Assembly: GCA_963796705.1 (NCBI GenBank) | Contig: CAWCMK010000001.1 | Coordinates: forward strand, 1-64,000 | Source: VRUE01 sp963796705 | GTDB taxonomy: Bacteria; Actinomycetota; Thermoleophilia; Solirubrobacterales; 70-9 | Length of the DNA stretch: 64,000 nt | Direction: 5' to 3' | Notes under the pieces: generated by a model | Told to the model about the DNA's origin: nothing | The model's database searches: none | Seen by the model: the letters and a program-made list of their open reading frames with translations, nothing else | Shown: in pieces, positions 1 to 9,327 of the stretch | Numbering within the stretch: the first letter of the stretch is position 1 | Layout: each line of letters begins with the position of its first letter | Made by a program: the position numbers and the translations under genes

Positions 1-17
1 CCGAGAAAGGCGAAGTC

Positions 18-1517
18 GTGAGCGCGCGGCGCTATCGCTTCGGTCCCCTCGAGCAGCGCGCCGTGGTCGGCCCGCTGCGGGCGGGCCAGGTGGTGATCGT
101 CGCCGCCGGTGCCCTGATCGGGCTGGGGGCGCTCTACGCGATGCGGAGCGTCGTCGGGCTGATCGTCGGGGTGCTGGCGCTGTGCATCGCCGTCGCCGCG
201 ATCTGCGTGCCGCTCGAGGGCCGCACGGCGGAGGAGTGGGCGCCGGTCGTCGGGCGCTGGGCGCGACGGCGCCGACGCGCCGAAGCGCGGCCACCGCTCG
301 ACCGCGCCGACCGGAGGCACTCGCCTCGGCGGCGAGGGCGAGGCGGAGCACGAGACCTCGCTGCCGCCGGAGCTGGCGGGGGTCGAGCTGCTCGCCGTGC
401 CCTACGGCTCCGAGCAGGTCGGCGTCATCTCCGACGCGCCGCGACGGCACCTTCACCGCGGCGCTGGCGGTGCGGGCCGGAGCCTTCGCGATGCGCGACA
501 GCGCCGAGCAGGAGCGAGCGCTCGACGCCTGGGGCGCGGTGCTCGCGAGCTGCGCCCGCGACGGCAGCCCGATCCGCCGCCTCCAGTGGATCGAGCAGAC
601 GCTGCCGGGCCAGGGCGACGAGCTGGCCGCCCACTTCCAGGCTCAGCGCGACCGCGCCGTGCCGCTCGACTCCGAGCTCGTCCGCTCCTACATCGAGCTG
701 GTCGAGTCGGCGGCGCCGCAGACGACCGAGCACGAGGTCCTGATCGCCTTGCAGATCGACCAGCGCCGCGGCGCCCGCGAGCTGCGCCGACTCGGCGGCG
801 GCGTCGAGGCGCGCCTGCGAGCTGCTGCTGCGCGAGGCCGAGAGCCTCGCGGAGCGGCTGACGATCGCCGAGGTCTCGGTCTCGGGCCTCCTGCGCCCGC
901 GCCAGTACGCGGCGCTGATCCGCGACGCCTTCGATCCGTTCGGCCGCCAGGCGCGCGCCCGGGCGAGCCTCGGGCAGGACGGGCGCGAGGGAGTCGAGCC
1001 GGCGCTGATGGGACCGCTCGCCGACGAGGCGAGCTGGTCCACCTACCGCACCGACTCCGCCTTCCACGCGACCTACTGGATCGCGTCGTGGCCGCGCTCG
1101 GACGTCGGGCCGATGTTCATGGCGCCGCTCTTGATGCAGACGAGCGCCCTGCGGACGGTCGCGGTGACGATCGAGCCGGTCCCCTACTCGCTGGCGATGC
1201 GCCGCGCCGAGGCGGCGCAGACCGCCGAGGTCGCGGAGGAAATCAACCGCAACCGCCAGGGCTTCATGTCCACGGCGCGAATCCGCCGCCGCCAGCAGGC
1301 GGCCTCGCGCCGCGAGGAGGAGCTGGCCGACGGCCACGCGGAGATGCGCTGGGCCGGCTACGTGCGGACCTCGGCGCGCTCGCCGGAGGAGCTGGAGCGG
1401 GCCGAGAGCGAGGTCGAGCACGCCGCCCAGCTCGCCCGCCTCGGCCTGCAACGCCTCTACGGCGAGCAGGACACCGGCTTCCCCTTCACCCTGCCGCTCT
1501 GCCGGGGGCTGCGGTGA
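18..1517 (+). CDS. SCO6880-like conjugation protein (frameshifted)
   Basis: Probable membrane-associated component of an actinobacterial conjugative type IV secretion apparatus. The GTG start at 18 opens a basic N-terminus (RRYRFGPLEQRAVVG) followed by two hydrophobic segments at about residues 22-42 and 46-66, as in PrgI/SCO6880-family proteins that precede a VirB4 ATPase. The reading continues through three frames (shifts near 260, 330, 440, 830 and 1000) and ends at the TGA at 1515-1517, overlapping the next GTG by four bases. Gene order (this protein, then VirB4-like, then VirD4-like) supports the call. Six codons ending in TGA at 19-21 may be the tail of another upstream gene. Family assignment rests on N-terminal pattern and context. 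Confidence 0.6.
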
Positions 1518-2854
1518 GGAGGCGGCCGGGAGAGCGGCCGGGCCACGGCGGCACCACCGCCCACTTCCAGGCCGTCTACCCCTTCCTCGGCCAGGGCGGC
1601 CTCGGGGCGCCCGGCGCCTACATCGGCCGCGACGCCTACGGCGGCGCCTGGATGTATGACCCGTGGGCGCTCTACCCGGCCCACCTGCCGGGTCCGAACA
1701 TGCTGATGCTCGGCGGCCTCTCCTCGCGCAAGTCGAGCCTGGTCAAGACCTACATCTACCGCCAGGCGGTCTTCGGCCGCCAGGCGTGGGTGCTCGACAT
1801 CAAGGGCGAGTATTGGCCGCTGGCGAAGGCGCTCGGCGTGCAGCCGATCACCCTCGCCCCGGGCGGCGAGGTGCGGCTGAATCCGCTCAGCCCGCGGGGC
1901 GGCCGCGAGGGGCCGCTGAGCCTCCTGCGCTCGGTGGCGCAGGCGGCGCTCCGGCGCGAGCTGAGCCCGGAGGAGGACGCCGGGCTGCGGGTGGCGCTGG
2001 AGATCGTGGACGAGGAATCCGGCGCCGCCGAGCCGACCCTGCCGATGGTGGTCGACGCGCTGCTCCATCCCCGCGAGGCGATGGTGCAGGGCGTCTCGGC
2101 GACGAGCCGCGAGGACTTCGCCGAGGCGAATCGCTCCTCGGCGCTGGCCCTGCAGCGGCTCTGCGCCGGCGACCTGCGCGGCATGTTCGACGGGCCGACC
2201 AGCGAGGGTCTCGACCTCGACGCGCCCCTGGTGGTCCTCGACCTGAGCGCCGTCCGCGACTCCGCCGCGCTGGGGATCCTGATGACCTGCGCCGCCGCCT
2301 GGCAGCAGGCGATCCTCTTGGAGCGAAAGCACGCCGCCGAGCAGGAGGGCCGCGAGAGCCCGAAGCTGATCTCGGTGGTCGAGGAGGGCTGGCGCGTGAC
2401 CAGCCACATCGGCGTCGCCGAGTGGCTCCAGGCCAACTTCAAGCTCTGCCGCGCGCTCGGCGTGCAGAACATCGTCGTCGTCCACCGGCTCACCGACCTC
2501 GGCGCCTCCGGCGATGCCGGCTCGCGCGAGGCGCGCATCGCCGAGGGGCTGATCGGCGACGCCGACACCAAGGTGATCTACCGCCAGCCCCACGACCAGC
2601 AAGAGCTACTGCGCTCGCGCCTCGGGCTGAGCCGAACCGAGGCCGAGCTGGCGACGACGCTGCGCCTCGGCGAGGCGCTGTGGATGGTCGGGCGGCGCTC
2701 GTTCCTCGTCCAGCACCGGCTCTCGCAGGTCGAGCGCGAGCTCGTCTACACCGACTGGCGCATGGTCGAGCACTCGCGGAGGCGGCGTGAGCGGCGAGGA
2801 GCGCCAGCTCTACCTGGCGCTGGCCGCGATCGCCGCGACGCTGCTGGCGACTGA
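1514..2854 (+). CDS. VirB4/TraC-like conjugation ATPase
   Basis: Cytoplasmic ATPase thought to energise substrate transfer and pilus assembly in conjugation. The GTG at 1514 overlaps the upstream stop (GTGA). Visible are YDPWALYPAHLPGPN before the nucleotide site, the loop GGLSSRKSSLVKT, DIKGEYWPLAKALG, RLNPLSPRGG, a Walker-B-like PLVVLDLS and the VVHRLTDL motif, all in the order seen in actinobacterial VirB4/SCO6881-type proteins. The P-loop is unusual: the canonical GSGKS is SSRKSS here, with Arg before the catalytic Lys. The open frame runs to 2854, but the coupling-protein GTG lies at 2787, so the true stop may be the TGA at 2788-2790 after a small frame slip. Confidence 0.8.
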   Translation: MRRRPGERPGHGGTTAHFQAVYPFLGQGGLGAPGAYIGRDAYGGAWMYDPWALYPAHLPGPNMLMLGGLSSRKSSLVKTYIYRQAVFGRQAWVLDIKGEYWPLAKALGVQPITLAPGGEVRLNPLSPRGGREGPLSLLRSVAQAALRRELSPEEDAGLRVALEIVDEESGAAEPTLPMVVDALLHPREAMVQGVSATSREDFAEANRSSALALQRLCAGDLRGMFDGPTSEGLDLDAPLVVLDLSAVRDSAALGILMTCAAAWQQAILLERKHAAEQEGRESPKLISVVEEGWRVTSHIGVAEWLQANFKLCRALGVQNIVVVHRLTDLGASGDAGSREARIAEGLIGDADTKVIYRQPHDQQELLRSRLGLSRTEAELATTLRLGEALWMVGRRSFLVQHRLSQVERELVYTDWRMVEHSRRRRERRGAPALPGAGRDRRDAAGD

Positions 2855-4491
2855 TCTGGCTGACCGGCGCGCTCGCCGGGCTGGCCTTCGGCGGGGGCTG
2901 GACGCTCGATCGGCGCGAGCGAACTGGCGGTGACGGCGCTGCGCCTGCCCTCCCACCTCGGCGACCCGCGGGCGGCCTGGCCGCGCGGCAGCGCGGGCGT
3001 CGCTGCCGGGAGCGCCCGGCTTCTACGCGAGCGCCGTGCTGATCCTCACCGCGCCTCTGCGGCCTGGCTCTGCTCGGCCGCCGCTACCTCGAGCTGGACG
3101 AGCTGCTCGCCTTCGGCCGCGGTCGGCGGCGGGCGCCGAGCGCGCGCTGGGCGAGCCGCCGCGACCTGGCGCCGCTGCGGGTGCCCGCGCCGCAGCGGCG
3201 GCGGCTGACGCTCGGCCGGAGCGGGCGAGCGCTGCTCGCCGCCCAGGAGCGGCAGTCGGTGATCGCCTTCGCGCCGACCGAAAGCCACAAGACGACCGGG
3301 CTGGCGATCCCGGCCCTGCTGGAGTGGCAAGGGCCGGTCCTGGCGACCTCGGTCAAGAGCGACCTGCTGGTCGACACGGTGGCCCACCGGCAGACGCTCG
3401 GCGAGGTGATGGTCTTCGACCCGGCGCTGGTGACGGGGATGGAGCCCTCGCGGGCGACGCCGCTGTGGGGCGCCGGAACCTGGCGCGGGGCGATGCGGGT
3501 CGCGCACTGGCTGGCGGCCGCCGCGCGCACCGGCTCGGGCGGCCTGCAGGACGCCGACTTCTGGTACGCGGCGGCGGAGAAGCTGCTGGCGCCGCTGCTC
3601 TTCGCCGCCGCCTCCAGCGGCCGCACGATGGAGGCGGTGGTGCGCTGGCTGGACGAAGGGCCCGACGTCAACGACGCCCAGATCGAGGAGCTGCTGAACG
3701 AGGCGGGCGAGGCGGCGGCGAAGCGCGCCTGGCAGGCGACGCAGAACCGCGAGGAGCGCCAGCGCAGCTCCGTCTACACGACCGCCGAGATGATCGTCGC
3801 CGCCTTCGCCGACCCGCGGGTCGCGGAGGAGACGAAGGGCGCCGACTACAGCCCGGCCGCCCTGCTCGACGGCGGCGCCAACACCCTCTACCTCTGCGCG
3901 CCGCTGCACGAGCAGGAGCGGCTTCGGACGGTCTTCTCGATGCTGGTGCAGGAGCTGCTCGCCGTCGTCTACGAGACCGTCGCCGCGACCGGCAAGCCGC
4001 TCGACCCGCCGCTCCTGCTGCTGCTCGACGAGTGCGCGAACATCGCGCCGATCCCGAACCTCGCCGAGATCGCCTCGACCGGCGCCGGGCAGGGAGTGCA
4101 GCTGCTGAGCGTCTTTCAGGACATGGCCCAGGTCAGCTCCCGCTACGGGCGCCGGGCCTCGACCATCGTCAACAACCACCGCGCCAAGGTGTTCGGCACC
4201 GGGATCTCCGACCCCGAGACCCTCTCCTACGTCTCGCGGGTGCTCGGCGCCGGGCGAGTTCGAGCAGCGCTCGCGCAGCACCGGCGAGAAGGGCCGCCAC
4301 TCGGAGACCGAGGGCGATACCTACCGCGACCTGGCTCCCGCCAACGTCGTGCGCGAGCGCAAGCCCGGGCACCGGCCTTCTCGTCTACGGGCACCTGCCG
4401 CCGGCGAAGATCAAGCTGCGGCCCTGGTACGAGGATCACGGAGCTGCGAAAGCTGCGCGACGGCTCGGGCTGCGGAGGGAGTCGAGCGATG
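2787..4491 (+). CDS. VirD4/TraG-like coupling protein (frameshifted)
   Basis: Type IV coupling protein that would deliver the relaxase-DNA complex to the secretion channel. It begins at GTG 2787 (MSGEERQLYLALAAIAATLLA, a membrane segment), with a second hydrophobic stretch near 3030-3075 in another frame. The ATPase domain is intact from 3181: the P-loop APTESHKTTG, then PVLATSVKSDLL, a Walker-B region LLLLLDECANIAP, and QDMAQVSSRYG, all typical of TraG/TraD-type proteins of Gram-positive elements. The P-loop has His where Gly normally precedes Lys. Frameshifts occur near 2850, 2930, 4250 and 4370, and the C-terminus (GLLVYGHLPPAKIKLRPWY) continues in other frames. The end at 4491 is my best estimate. 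Confidence 0.8.
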
Positions 4492-4695
4492 AGCGGATGC
4501 GGCCGCACCGGGCAAGCAGGAGCCGGTGGCGGTCCCGCTGCGCAGGCCGGACGGACGCGAGGCGAGGAGCCGCAGAGCGCCTGGGCCTCCGAGGAGACGG
4601 TGCCGCTGCGGGTCGCCGGCGAGCGAGTCGAGGCGGAGGAACGAGCGGATCGCCTGCGTCTCGTCACCGGGCGACGCCGAGCGCGCCGCCGCTAG
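4488..4695 (+). CDS. Small element protein, doubtful
   Basis: An ATG at 4488 overlaps the proposed stop of the coupling protein (ATGA) and opens about 68 codons rich in Arg, Gly and Glu, ending at TAG 4693-4695. Converging stops here and for the minus-strand gene that begins its stop at 4692 make a real gene end plausible, but composition alone could produce this frame and I see no motif. It may equally be the shifted tail of the coupling-protein gene. Confidence 0.25.
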
Positions 4696-4982
4696 TCGGG
4701 ATCGAGGTCGGCCATGTTGCAGGCGATCCACTCGACCTCGCCGTTTACGAGCGGCACCTCCTCGGGGTAGCGGGCCGCCCACACCCAGCGCTCCCAGCGA
4801 GTGAAGCCGCCGTGGCGCGAGGCGCTGATCCGCTCGGCCGGGGTCATTCGCCGCAGCACCGAGACGAAGCTGTCAACGAGGCGTTCGGTCTCGCGGGTGT
4901 CGCGGCCTCTGAGCCCCTCGTAGGTGAGGTGCTGCTCGCCGCTCTCGACCTCTCTGATCAAGGTGTCCAAGGTCTGAGTCAT
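4692..4982 (-). CDS. Hypothetical 96-aa element protein
   Basis: Starts at ATG 4982 behind a strong GGAGG five bases upstream; the frame is open further upstream to an ATG at 5186 but that stretch is low-complexity. The protein is acidic at the N-terminus (MTQTLDTLIREVESGEQHLT) and contains DSFVSVLRRMTPAERI and FTRWERWVWAARYPEEVP. No transmembrane segment and no recognised catalytic motif are visible. It sits at the left edge of the conjugation module, convergent with the coupling-protein gene, and its leader carries a hairpin that recurs upstream of parB, suggesting co-regulation with element maintenance genes. Function unknown. Confidence 0.6.
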   Translation of the reverse strand: MTQTLDTLIREVESGEQHLTYEGLRGRDTRETERLVDSFVSVLRRMTPAERISASRHGGFTRWERWVWAARYPEEVPLVNGEVEWIACNMADLDPD

Positions 4983-5012
4983 CTCAGCCTCCTTCGATTT
5001 GGCTCCGCCCGC

Positions 5013-5081
5013 TGCGGGAGCCGGTGCCCGTCCCCAGCACGCCGCAGGCGTGCAAAATCGAGGGCACGTCAGCGGCTCCCG
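5013..5081. repeat. Inverted repeat with 17-mer shared with the parB leader
   Basis: A long imperfect inverted repeat (CGGGAGCCGGTGCCC at 5015-5029 pairing with GGGCAC...CGGCTCCCG at 5062-5081) encloses an inner hairpin, GCACGCC TGC GGCGTGC in minus-strand sense. The 17-mer TGCGGGAGCCGGTGCCC recurs exactly at 43409-43425. Both copies lie 30-35 bases upstream of a minus-strand start codon. A 5'-UTR structure or operator is likely. Confidence 0.6.
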
Positions 5082-5253
5082 CAAGGGCGGCCTGACCCGC
5101 GCGATGCCTGAGCGATCACACGCGGGGGCTCGCCGCAGGGGCTCAGAACGGCTCTGAGCGCCTCGTTTTTCGGGCAGAGCGTCCATTCACCCCTGTTGTC
5201 CAACGGAACCCCGCCGTGCTTCGACTGCTAACAAGCTGGGTAGGCTCTAAGAG

Positions 5254-5301
5254 AAAGCGATGAGGCTCGCTTTAACCGCGGACTTCGCTGATGGCCTCTA
5301 T
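5254..5301 (+). promoter_or_regulatory. Fluoride riboswitch A (crcB motif)
   Basis: The aptamer shows the crcB-motif order: a GCGATGAGGC segment closing on GCTCGC, the AACCGC strand, then CGCTGATGGCCTCTA. It closely resembles the Thermotoga petrophila fluoride aptamer as I remember it. The 3' part GATGGCCTC (5290-5298) can pair, with one bulged G, with GAGGCATC at the ribosome binding site (GAGGAGG at 5317-5323), which predicts fluoride-activated translation of the membrane-protein gene starting at 5328. Confidence 0.9.
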
Positions 5302-5327
5302 GAGTGGTTCAGAGTCGAGGAGGCATC

Positions 5328-5903
5328 TTGGAAGCTGCCGCGTTCGCTCTGCCCATTGCTTCAGTTGGGGTCGTAGCTCTCGTCCTGCGGCGCAACTTCC
5401 TGAGTGCAAGCGCTCCATCTTTGTTCGTTCTGATGTGCGCCGGTATCGGGCTTTCCTACGTGTCCGCGGTCCGAGGCGAGAGTGCGCCCCTTCTCTCAGC
5501 GACACTTGGAGCGGTACTTGCAGGAGTTGGCCTCGTTCTCGTGATCTTGGAGTCCGATGCGCGGGAAGCAGCCGATGAGCACGGGGAGCCTCCGTCGCCT
5601 ACGCGCCTTTGGCTTTGGAGCGAAAGGGCGAGACGCTGGAATGAGTTTGAGGGCGGCTTCCGAGCTCACGTCGCATTCCTCGGATGGACGAAAGCGAACC
5701 GCCCCCTCGCTCCACGAGTTACAACCCCTCCGGAGAAGTCCGATATAGAGCCGTCCAACGAGGAGCGATGGCGCCCTTCGGTATCCGAGGCCCTATTCAG
5801 CTTCGAGCGCAAGGGACGGAGCGCGCTGCTCGTCTTCGTTCGGCGCGACCATATGGGCCATGTCCTCGACGCAACCGCCCACGACCCCGAGGACTACCTG
5901 TGA
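5328..5903 (+). CDS. Membrane protein of unknown function under riboswitch A
   Basis: About 191 residues. I prefer the TTG at 5328, just after GAGGAGG, over the GTG at 5304, which lies against the aptamer. The N-terminal part has three hydrophobic segments (AAAFALPIASVGVVALVL, LFVLMCAGIGLSYV, LLSATLGAVLAGVGLVLVIL); the C-terminal ~110 residues are soluble and charged. No known family is recognised. Its only visible link is the fluoride riboswitch directly upstream, making it a candidate fluoride-response membrane protein. It converges on ilvD with a gap of about ten bases. Base composition is lower in G+C than its neighbours. Confidence 0.65.
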   Translation: MEAAAFALPIASVGVVALVLRRNFLSASAPSLFVLMCAGIGLSYVSAVRGESAPLLSATLGAVLAGVGLVLVILESDAREAADEHGEPPSPTRLWLWSERARRWNEFEGGFRAHVAFLGWTKANRPLAPRVTTPPEKSDIEPSNEERWRPSVSEALFSFERKGRSALLVFVRRDHMGHVLDATAHDPEDYL

Positions 5904-5913
5904 ACCCTCGGCT

Positions 5914-7600
5914 TCAGCCGGTGACAGCGCCCAGCGAGGCGGACGAGACGCCCGCCGCATACTTCGCCATCACGCCGGTCCGGAAGAGCGGCTCGGGCGG
6001 CTCGTAATCGGCCACCCGCCTTCGCGATCTCTTCCTCGGAGAGGGCGACATCGAGGCGGCGGGCGTCGACGTCGAAGCTGATCTCATCGCCCTCCTGAAC
6101 CGCCGCGATCGGGCCAGCCTTCGCCGCCTCGGGGGCGACATGGCCCGCCATCAAGCCACGGGTGGCCCCCGAGAAGCGCCCGTCGGTGAGTAGTGCGACG
6201 CTCTCGCCCAGTCCCTCACCGACGATCGCCGCGGTCACCTGCAGCATCTCCCGCATGCCCGGCCCGCCCGCCGGCCCCTCGTTGCGGATCACGACGATGT
6301 CGCCGGCCTTGATCTGGCTGTCCTTGACGGCGCGGAAGCACTCCTCCTCGGACTCAAAGACGCGGGCCGGGCCGACTTGCTTCTTTCGCTCGGTGCCGGC
6401 CAACTTCACAACCGCCCCTTCGGGCGCGAGGTTGCCCCGCATGATCGCCAGACCGCCTTCGCTCTTCAGCGGATCGGAGAGCGGGCGCACGACTTCCTGG
6501 CCCTCGGCTTCGCCGGCGGCCTCGGCCTCCTCACCGATTGTGCGGCCGCTGACCGTGATTGCCTCGGAGTGCAGGATGCCGGCTTCGGCGAGGCGCGCCA
6601 TGATCAGCGGCACCCCACCGGCCGCGTAGAGATCGGTGGCAACAAAGCGCCCGCCCGGCTTCAGGTCGGCGAAGAGCGGGGTCGCCCGGGAGATCCGCTC
6701 GAAATCCTCGATGCTGAGCTCTATACCCGCCTCCTTGGCGACCGCGAGCAGGTGCAGGACCCCGTTGGTCGAGCCGCCCGAGGCGCAGACGCAGGCGATC
6801 GCGTTCTCCAGCGAATCGCGGGTGACCACCTCGCTCGGCCGCAGATCACGCGCCAGCAGAGCCATTACCAGCTCGCCGATCTTCTCGGCGACGCTGCCCT
6901 TCTTGTCGTCTTCGGCGGGGACCATCGCCGAGCCGCCGGGGCTGATCCCGAGCGCCTCGAAGGCGCAGGCCATCGTATTCGCGGTGAACTGGCCGCCGCA
7001 GGCCCCGGCGCCAGGACTGGCGGCCCCCTCCAGCTCGTGCAGTTCCTCGTCGCTCATCTCGCCGGATGCGTTGGCGCCGATCGCCTCGAAGACGTCGCCG
7101 ATCGTGACGTCGCGACCATGCCAGCGGCCGGGGAAGATCGAGCCGCCGTAGAGCATCAGCGAGGGGATGTCGAGGCGGACGAGCGCCATCACGCAGCCGG
7201 GGATCGTCTTGTCGCAGCCCGATAGTGCGACCAGGGCGTCGAACTGGTAGCCGCGCGCGGTCAGCTCGATCGAGTCGGCGATCACCTCGCGGCTGACCAG
7301 CGAGGTCTTCATCCCCTGCGTCCCCATCGTGATCCCGTCGGAGATCGCCACCGTGTTGAACTCGATCGGCGTGCCACCGGCCGCACGCACGCCTTCCTTG
7401 ACCCGCTCGGCAAGCCCGCGCAGGTGGAAGTTGCAGGGCATCGCTTCGGTCCAGGTGTTGGCGATCCCGACCGTGGGCCGGCTGAGCGCATCGTCGTCGA
7501 AGCCGATGCCCTTCATCTGGGCCCGCGCGGCCGCTCTCTCGGGCCCATCGAAGAGGGCGCTGGAGCGAGGGCGGGACGTGGCACTGCCGTTGTGGCTCAT
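5914..7600 (-). CDS. ilvD: Dihydroxy-acid dehydratase
   Basis: Catalyses dehydration of 2,3-dihydroxy-isovalerate and its isoleucine-pathway analogue, the penultimate step of branched-chain amino-acid synthesis; cytoplasmic FeS enzyme. The FeS and Mg ligands are visible in ALSGCDKTIPGCVMA and GACGGQFTANTMACAFEALG, and the C-terminal DGRFSGATRGLMAGHVAPEA is typical. Start ATG 7600 follows AAAGG. A single extra G near 6018 shifts the frame; without it the protein ends RVADYEPPEPLFRTG...GAVTG at 5914, close to the family length (about 560). It is the last gene of the leftward run from riboswitch B. Whether it is co-transcribed is not shown by sequence. Confidence 0.93.
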
Positions 7601-7630
7601 CACAAAGGAACCTTTCTGCTCGTCAGTTGC

Positions 7631-7855
7631 TCAATCCTTGGAGATCGGGTTGTGGCCGAAAGCGAGCGGGATGATCCCCACCGAAAGTCCCACCCCCTGC
7701 ATAAGGACCAGATAGCCAAGATCGCTGAGGAACCCAGAGGTCTGGGTCGCGATGAGGATTCCCGCCCCGATCAGGAAGACAGCCAGCGGTGCCAGCGAAC
7801 GTGCGAAGCGGCGGCGGCGGCGAAGCCGCTCCTGCGGTGTCTCCTGGGTTGCCAT
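7631..7855 (-). CDS. Small two-helix membrane protein
   Basis: About 74 residues from ATG 7855 (MATQETPQERLRRRRRF), chosen because the upstream part of the frame is Arg/Gly-rich and overlaps the DUF190 gene. A basic N-terminal patch is followed by two hydrophobic segments (SLAPLAVFLIGAGILIATQ and LGYLVLMQGVGLSVGIIPLA), so the N-terminus is probably cytoplasmic. It lies 28 bases after the DUF190 stop and 30 bases before ilvD, on the same strand. No family is recognised. Confidence 0.55.
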   Translation of the reverse strand: MATQETPQERLRRRRRFARSLAPLAVFLIGAGILIATQTSGFLSDLGYLVLMQGVGLSVGIIPLAFGHNPISKD

Positions 7856-7883
7856 CGTGACTGTGAGCCCTCGGCCGCCGCAC

Positions 7884-8961
7884 TCAGAAGCGGTGGCGCG
7901 CCAGACGCAGGCCTCCCCTCCTCTCCTCCTCATGGATCGCAGTCAGCGCCGGGACCATCTCGCTGGTAACCAGGCCGCTCTCGGCGGTCAACTCATCGAC
8001 GATCTCGAAGCTCTCGTCGATCCGCTCCGGGGTGTCGATCACGATCGAGACCATCGGCACGTGTCGCGCCAGCCTCAGAAAGCGGTCGCCATGAGGCGCG
8101 TGGTCGCCGTGAAAACCCCATACCCCCTGCACCGAAGTCGCCCCACTCGCACCAGCCCGTCGCAGGCGCCGAATCAACTCGAACTGGATCTGCTGCCTGC
8201 CGTGCTTGGCGGCCTCGGAGGTGTAGATCATCAGCTTCTGCCACATCGCCATCCCGTGCTCGTCTTTGCCGGGGAGCGCGTGGGGACGCTCCAACAGCTC
8301 GCCGTCGCGCTTGCAGACCCGCACCCGCTCCAGGGTCAGCAGCGGTTGGCGCAAGAGGCCACCGAGCTCGGGCAGAACGCGGCCGATCTGCTCACCAGAG
8401 CCGATCGCGATCACCATCATCGGCACCTCCTCGTTTCGCGAGAAGAACCGAGCCCGCTCCCTTTTCCCGCGGACCGTGCCGTCGACCCCCAGAAGGACGG
8501 AGGCGCCGGCGATCCCGCGCCGGTGCAGGAGGTCACAGACGGCCATGAAGGCCGGCGCGCCGTAGACGCGCTCCTGGCGCCCGACGTAGACGGTCAGCTT
8601 CGTCGCCTCGTGCAACTCCTCGGGCAGCGAGACCTCGGTGATCTCACCGCTGAGCAGCCGGGCGCGCTCCAGGGTCAGAAGCCCGCGCCGCTTGATCGCG
8701 CTGACCTCGCCAAGTAGCGCCTCGATTCGCTCACGGGTGTCGACGGCGACGGTGACCAACGGCAGGTCTTCGGAGAGGCTCAGTTGGCGGTCGGTGCGCA
8801 AGTGGTTGCGCAGCCCGAAGCCTTCGGCGCCGCGCAGCAGAACGCTGGTCTCGATCCCGGCCTGCTCATAGACATCGAGACAGCCGATCGGCGAGCAGGC
8901 CCCCCTCGGTGCGATCGCGCTCACCGAAGTAAGTGGTGAGCTTTAGGCAGTCCTCGTTCAC
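7884..8961 (-). CDS. Triple DUF190 (PII-like) protein
   Basis: DUF190 proteins have a ferredoxin/PII-like fold and are commonly found beside CrcB fluoride channels. Here three DUF190-like units are in one chain: residues ~1-108 (MNEDCLKLTTYFGERDR...), ~115-235 (ATKLTVYVGRQERVYG...PMMVIAIGSGEQIGRVLPEL) and ~245-350 (WQKLMIYTSEAAKHG...VPMVSIVIDTPERIDESF). Each has the N-terminal strand, the G-S/A-V loop and the VxIAIDTxERI-like strand. The GTG start 8961-8959 overlaps the crcB2 stop (GTGA). One extra T near 8884 shifts the frame between LLADRL and LDVYEQAG. Likely a regulatory partner of the channels; the ligand is unknown. Confidence 0.85.
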
Positions 8962-9327
8962 AGACCGCGCCCCGATCGCCCGGCCGAGCGCGGCGGCACC
9001 GAGCCCCAGAGCCGCGCTGACCACGATGTTGGCGAAGAGCAGAGCGGGCTCGCGGTCCTCGCCGAGGCGGTGGGTCTCGAGCATCCAGGTCGAGAAGGTG
9101 GTGTAGGCGCCGACCGCTGCCGTTCCGGCGAGCAGGTAGGCGTCGCCCTTCGAGCGCGATCCCGACCAGAAACCCGAGCACGAGGGCGCCGCTGGCGTTG
9201 ACGGCGAGGGTGCCGTAGGGAAACTCGCGCCCGACACGCGAGGAGACCGCCGGAGTCGAGCAGGAAGCGCGCCAGAGCGCCAACCGCACCCAAGACCGCC
9301 GACGCCGCACCAGAGAAGCACGCTCAT
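8958..9327 (-). CDS. crcB: CrcB/Fluc fluoride channel subunit 2 (frameshifted)
   Basis: Small four-helix membrane protein that exports fluoride as an antiparallel dimer. Motifs are present across frames: GALARFLLDSG, PYGTLAVNASGALVLGFLVG, then AYTTFSTWMLETHRLGE (the TTFST signature with the channel Thr/Ser residues). It starts at ATG 9327, overlapping the crcB1 stop (ATGA), and ends with TGA 8958-8960, overlapping the DUF190 GTG. Frameshifts lie near 9270, 9155 (an extra G in a GGG run) and before the stop. The paired genes suggest a heterodimeric channel, as in two-gene Fluc systems. Function is likely if the shifts are sequencing errors. Confidence 0.82.

Noticed and set aside
3046..4281. 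Long minus-strand ORFs opposite conjugation and hydrogenase-like genes
   Set aside because: They are GC-driven shadow frames rich in Arg, Gly, Ala and Leu without conserved motifs; the plus- or minus-strand real genes carry the motifs.
5860..6081. Small plus-strand ORFs near the ilvD 3' end
   Set aside because: They are antisense to ilvD or the end of the 5328-5903 gene and have no ribosome site.
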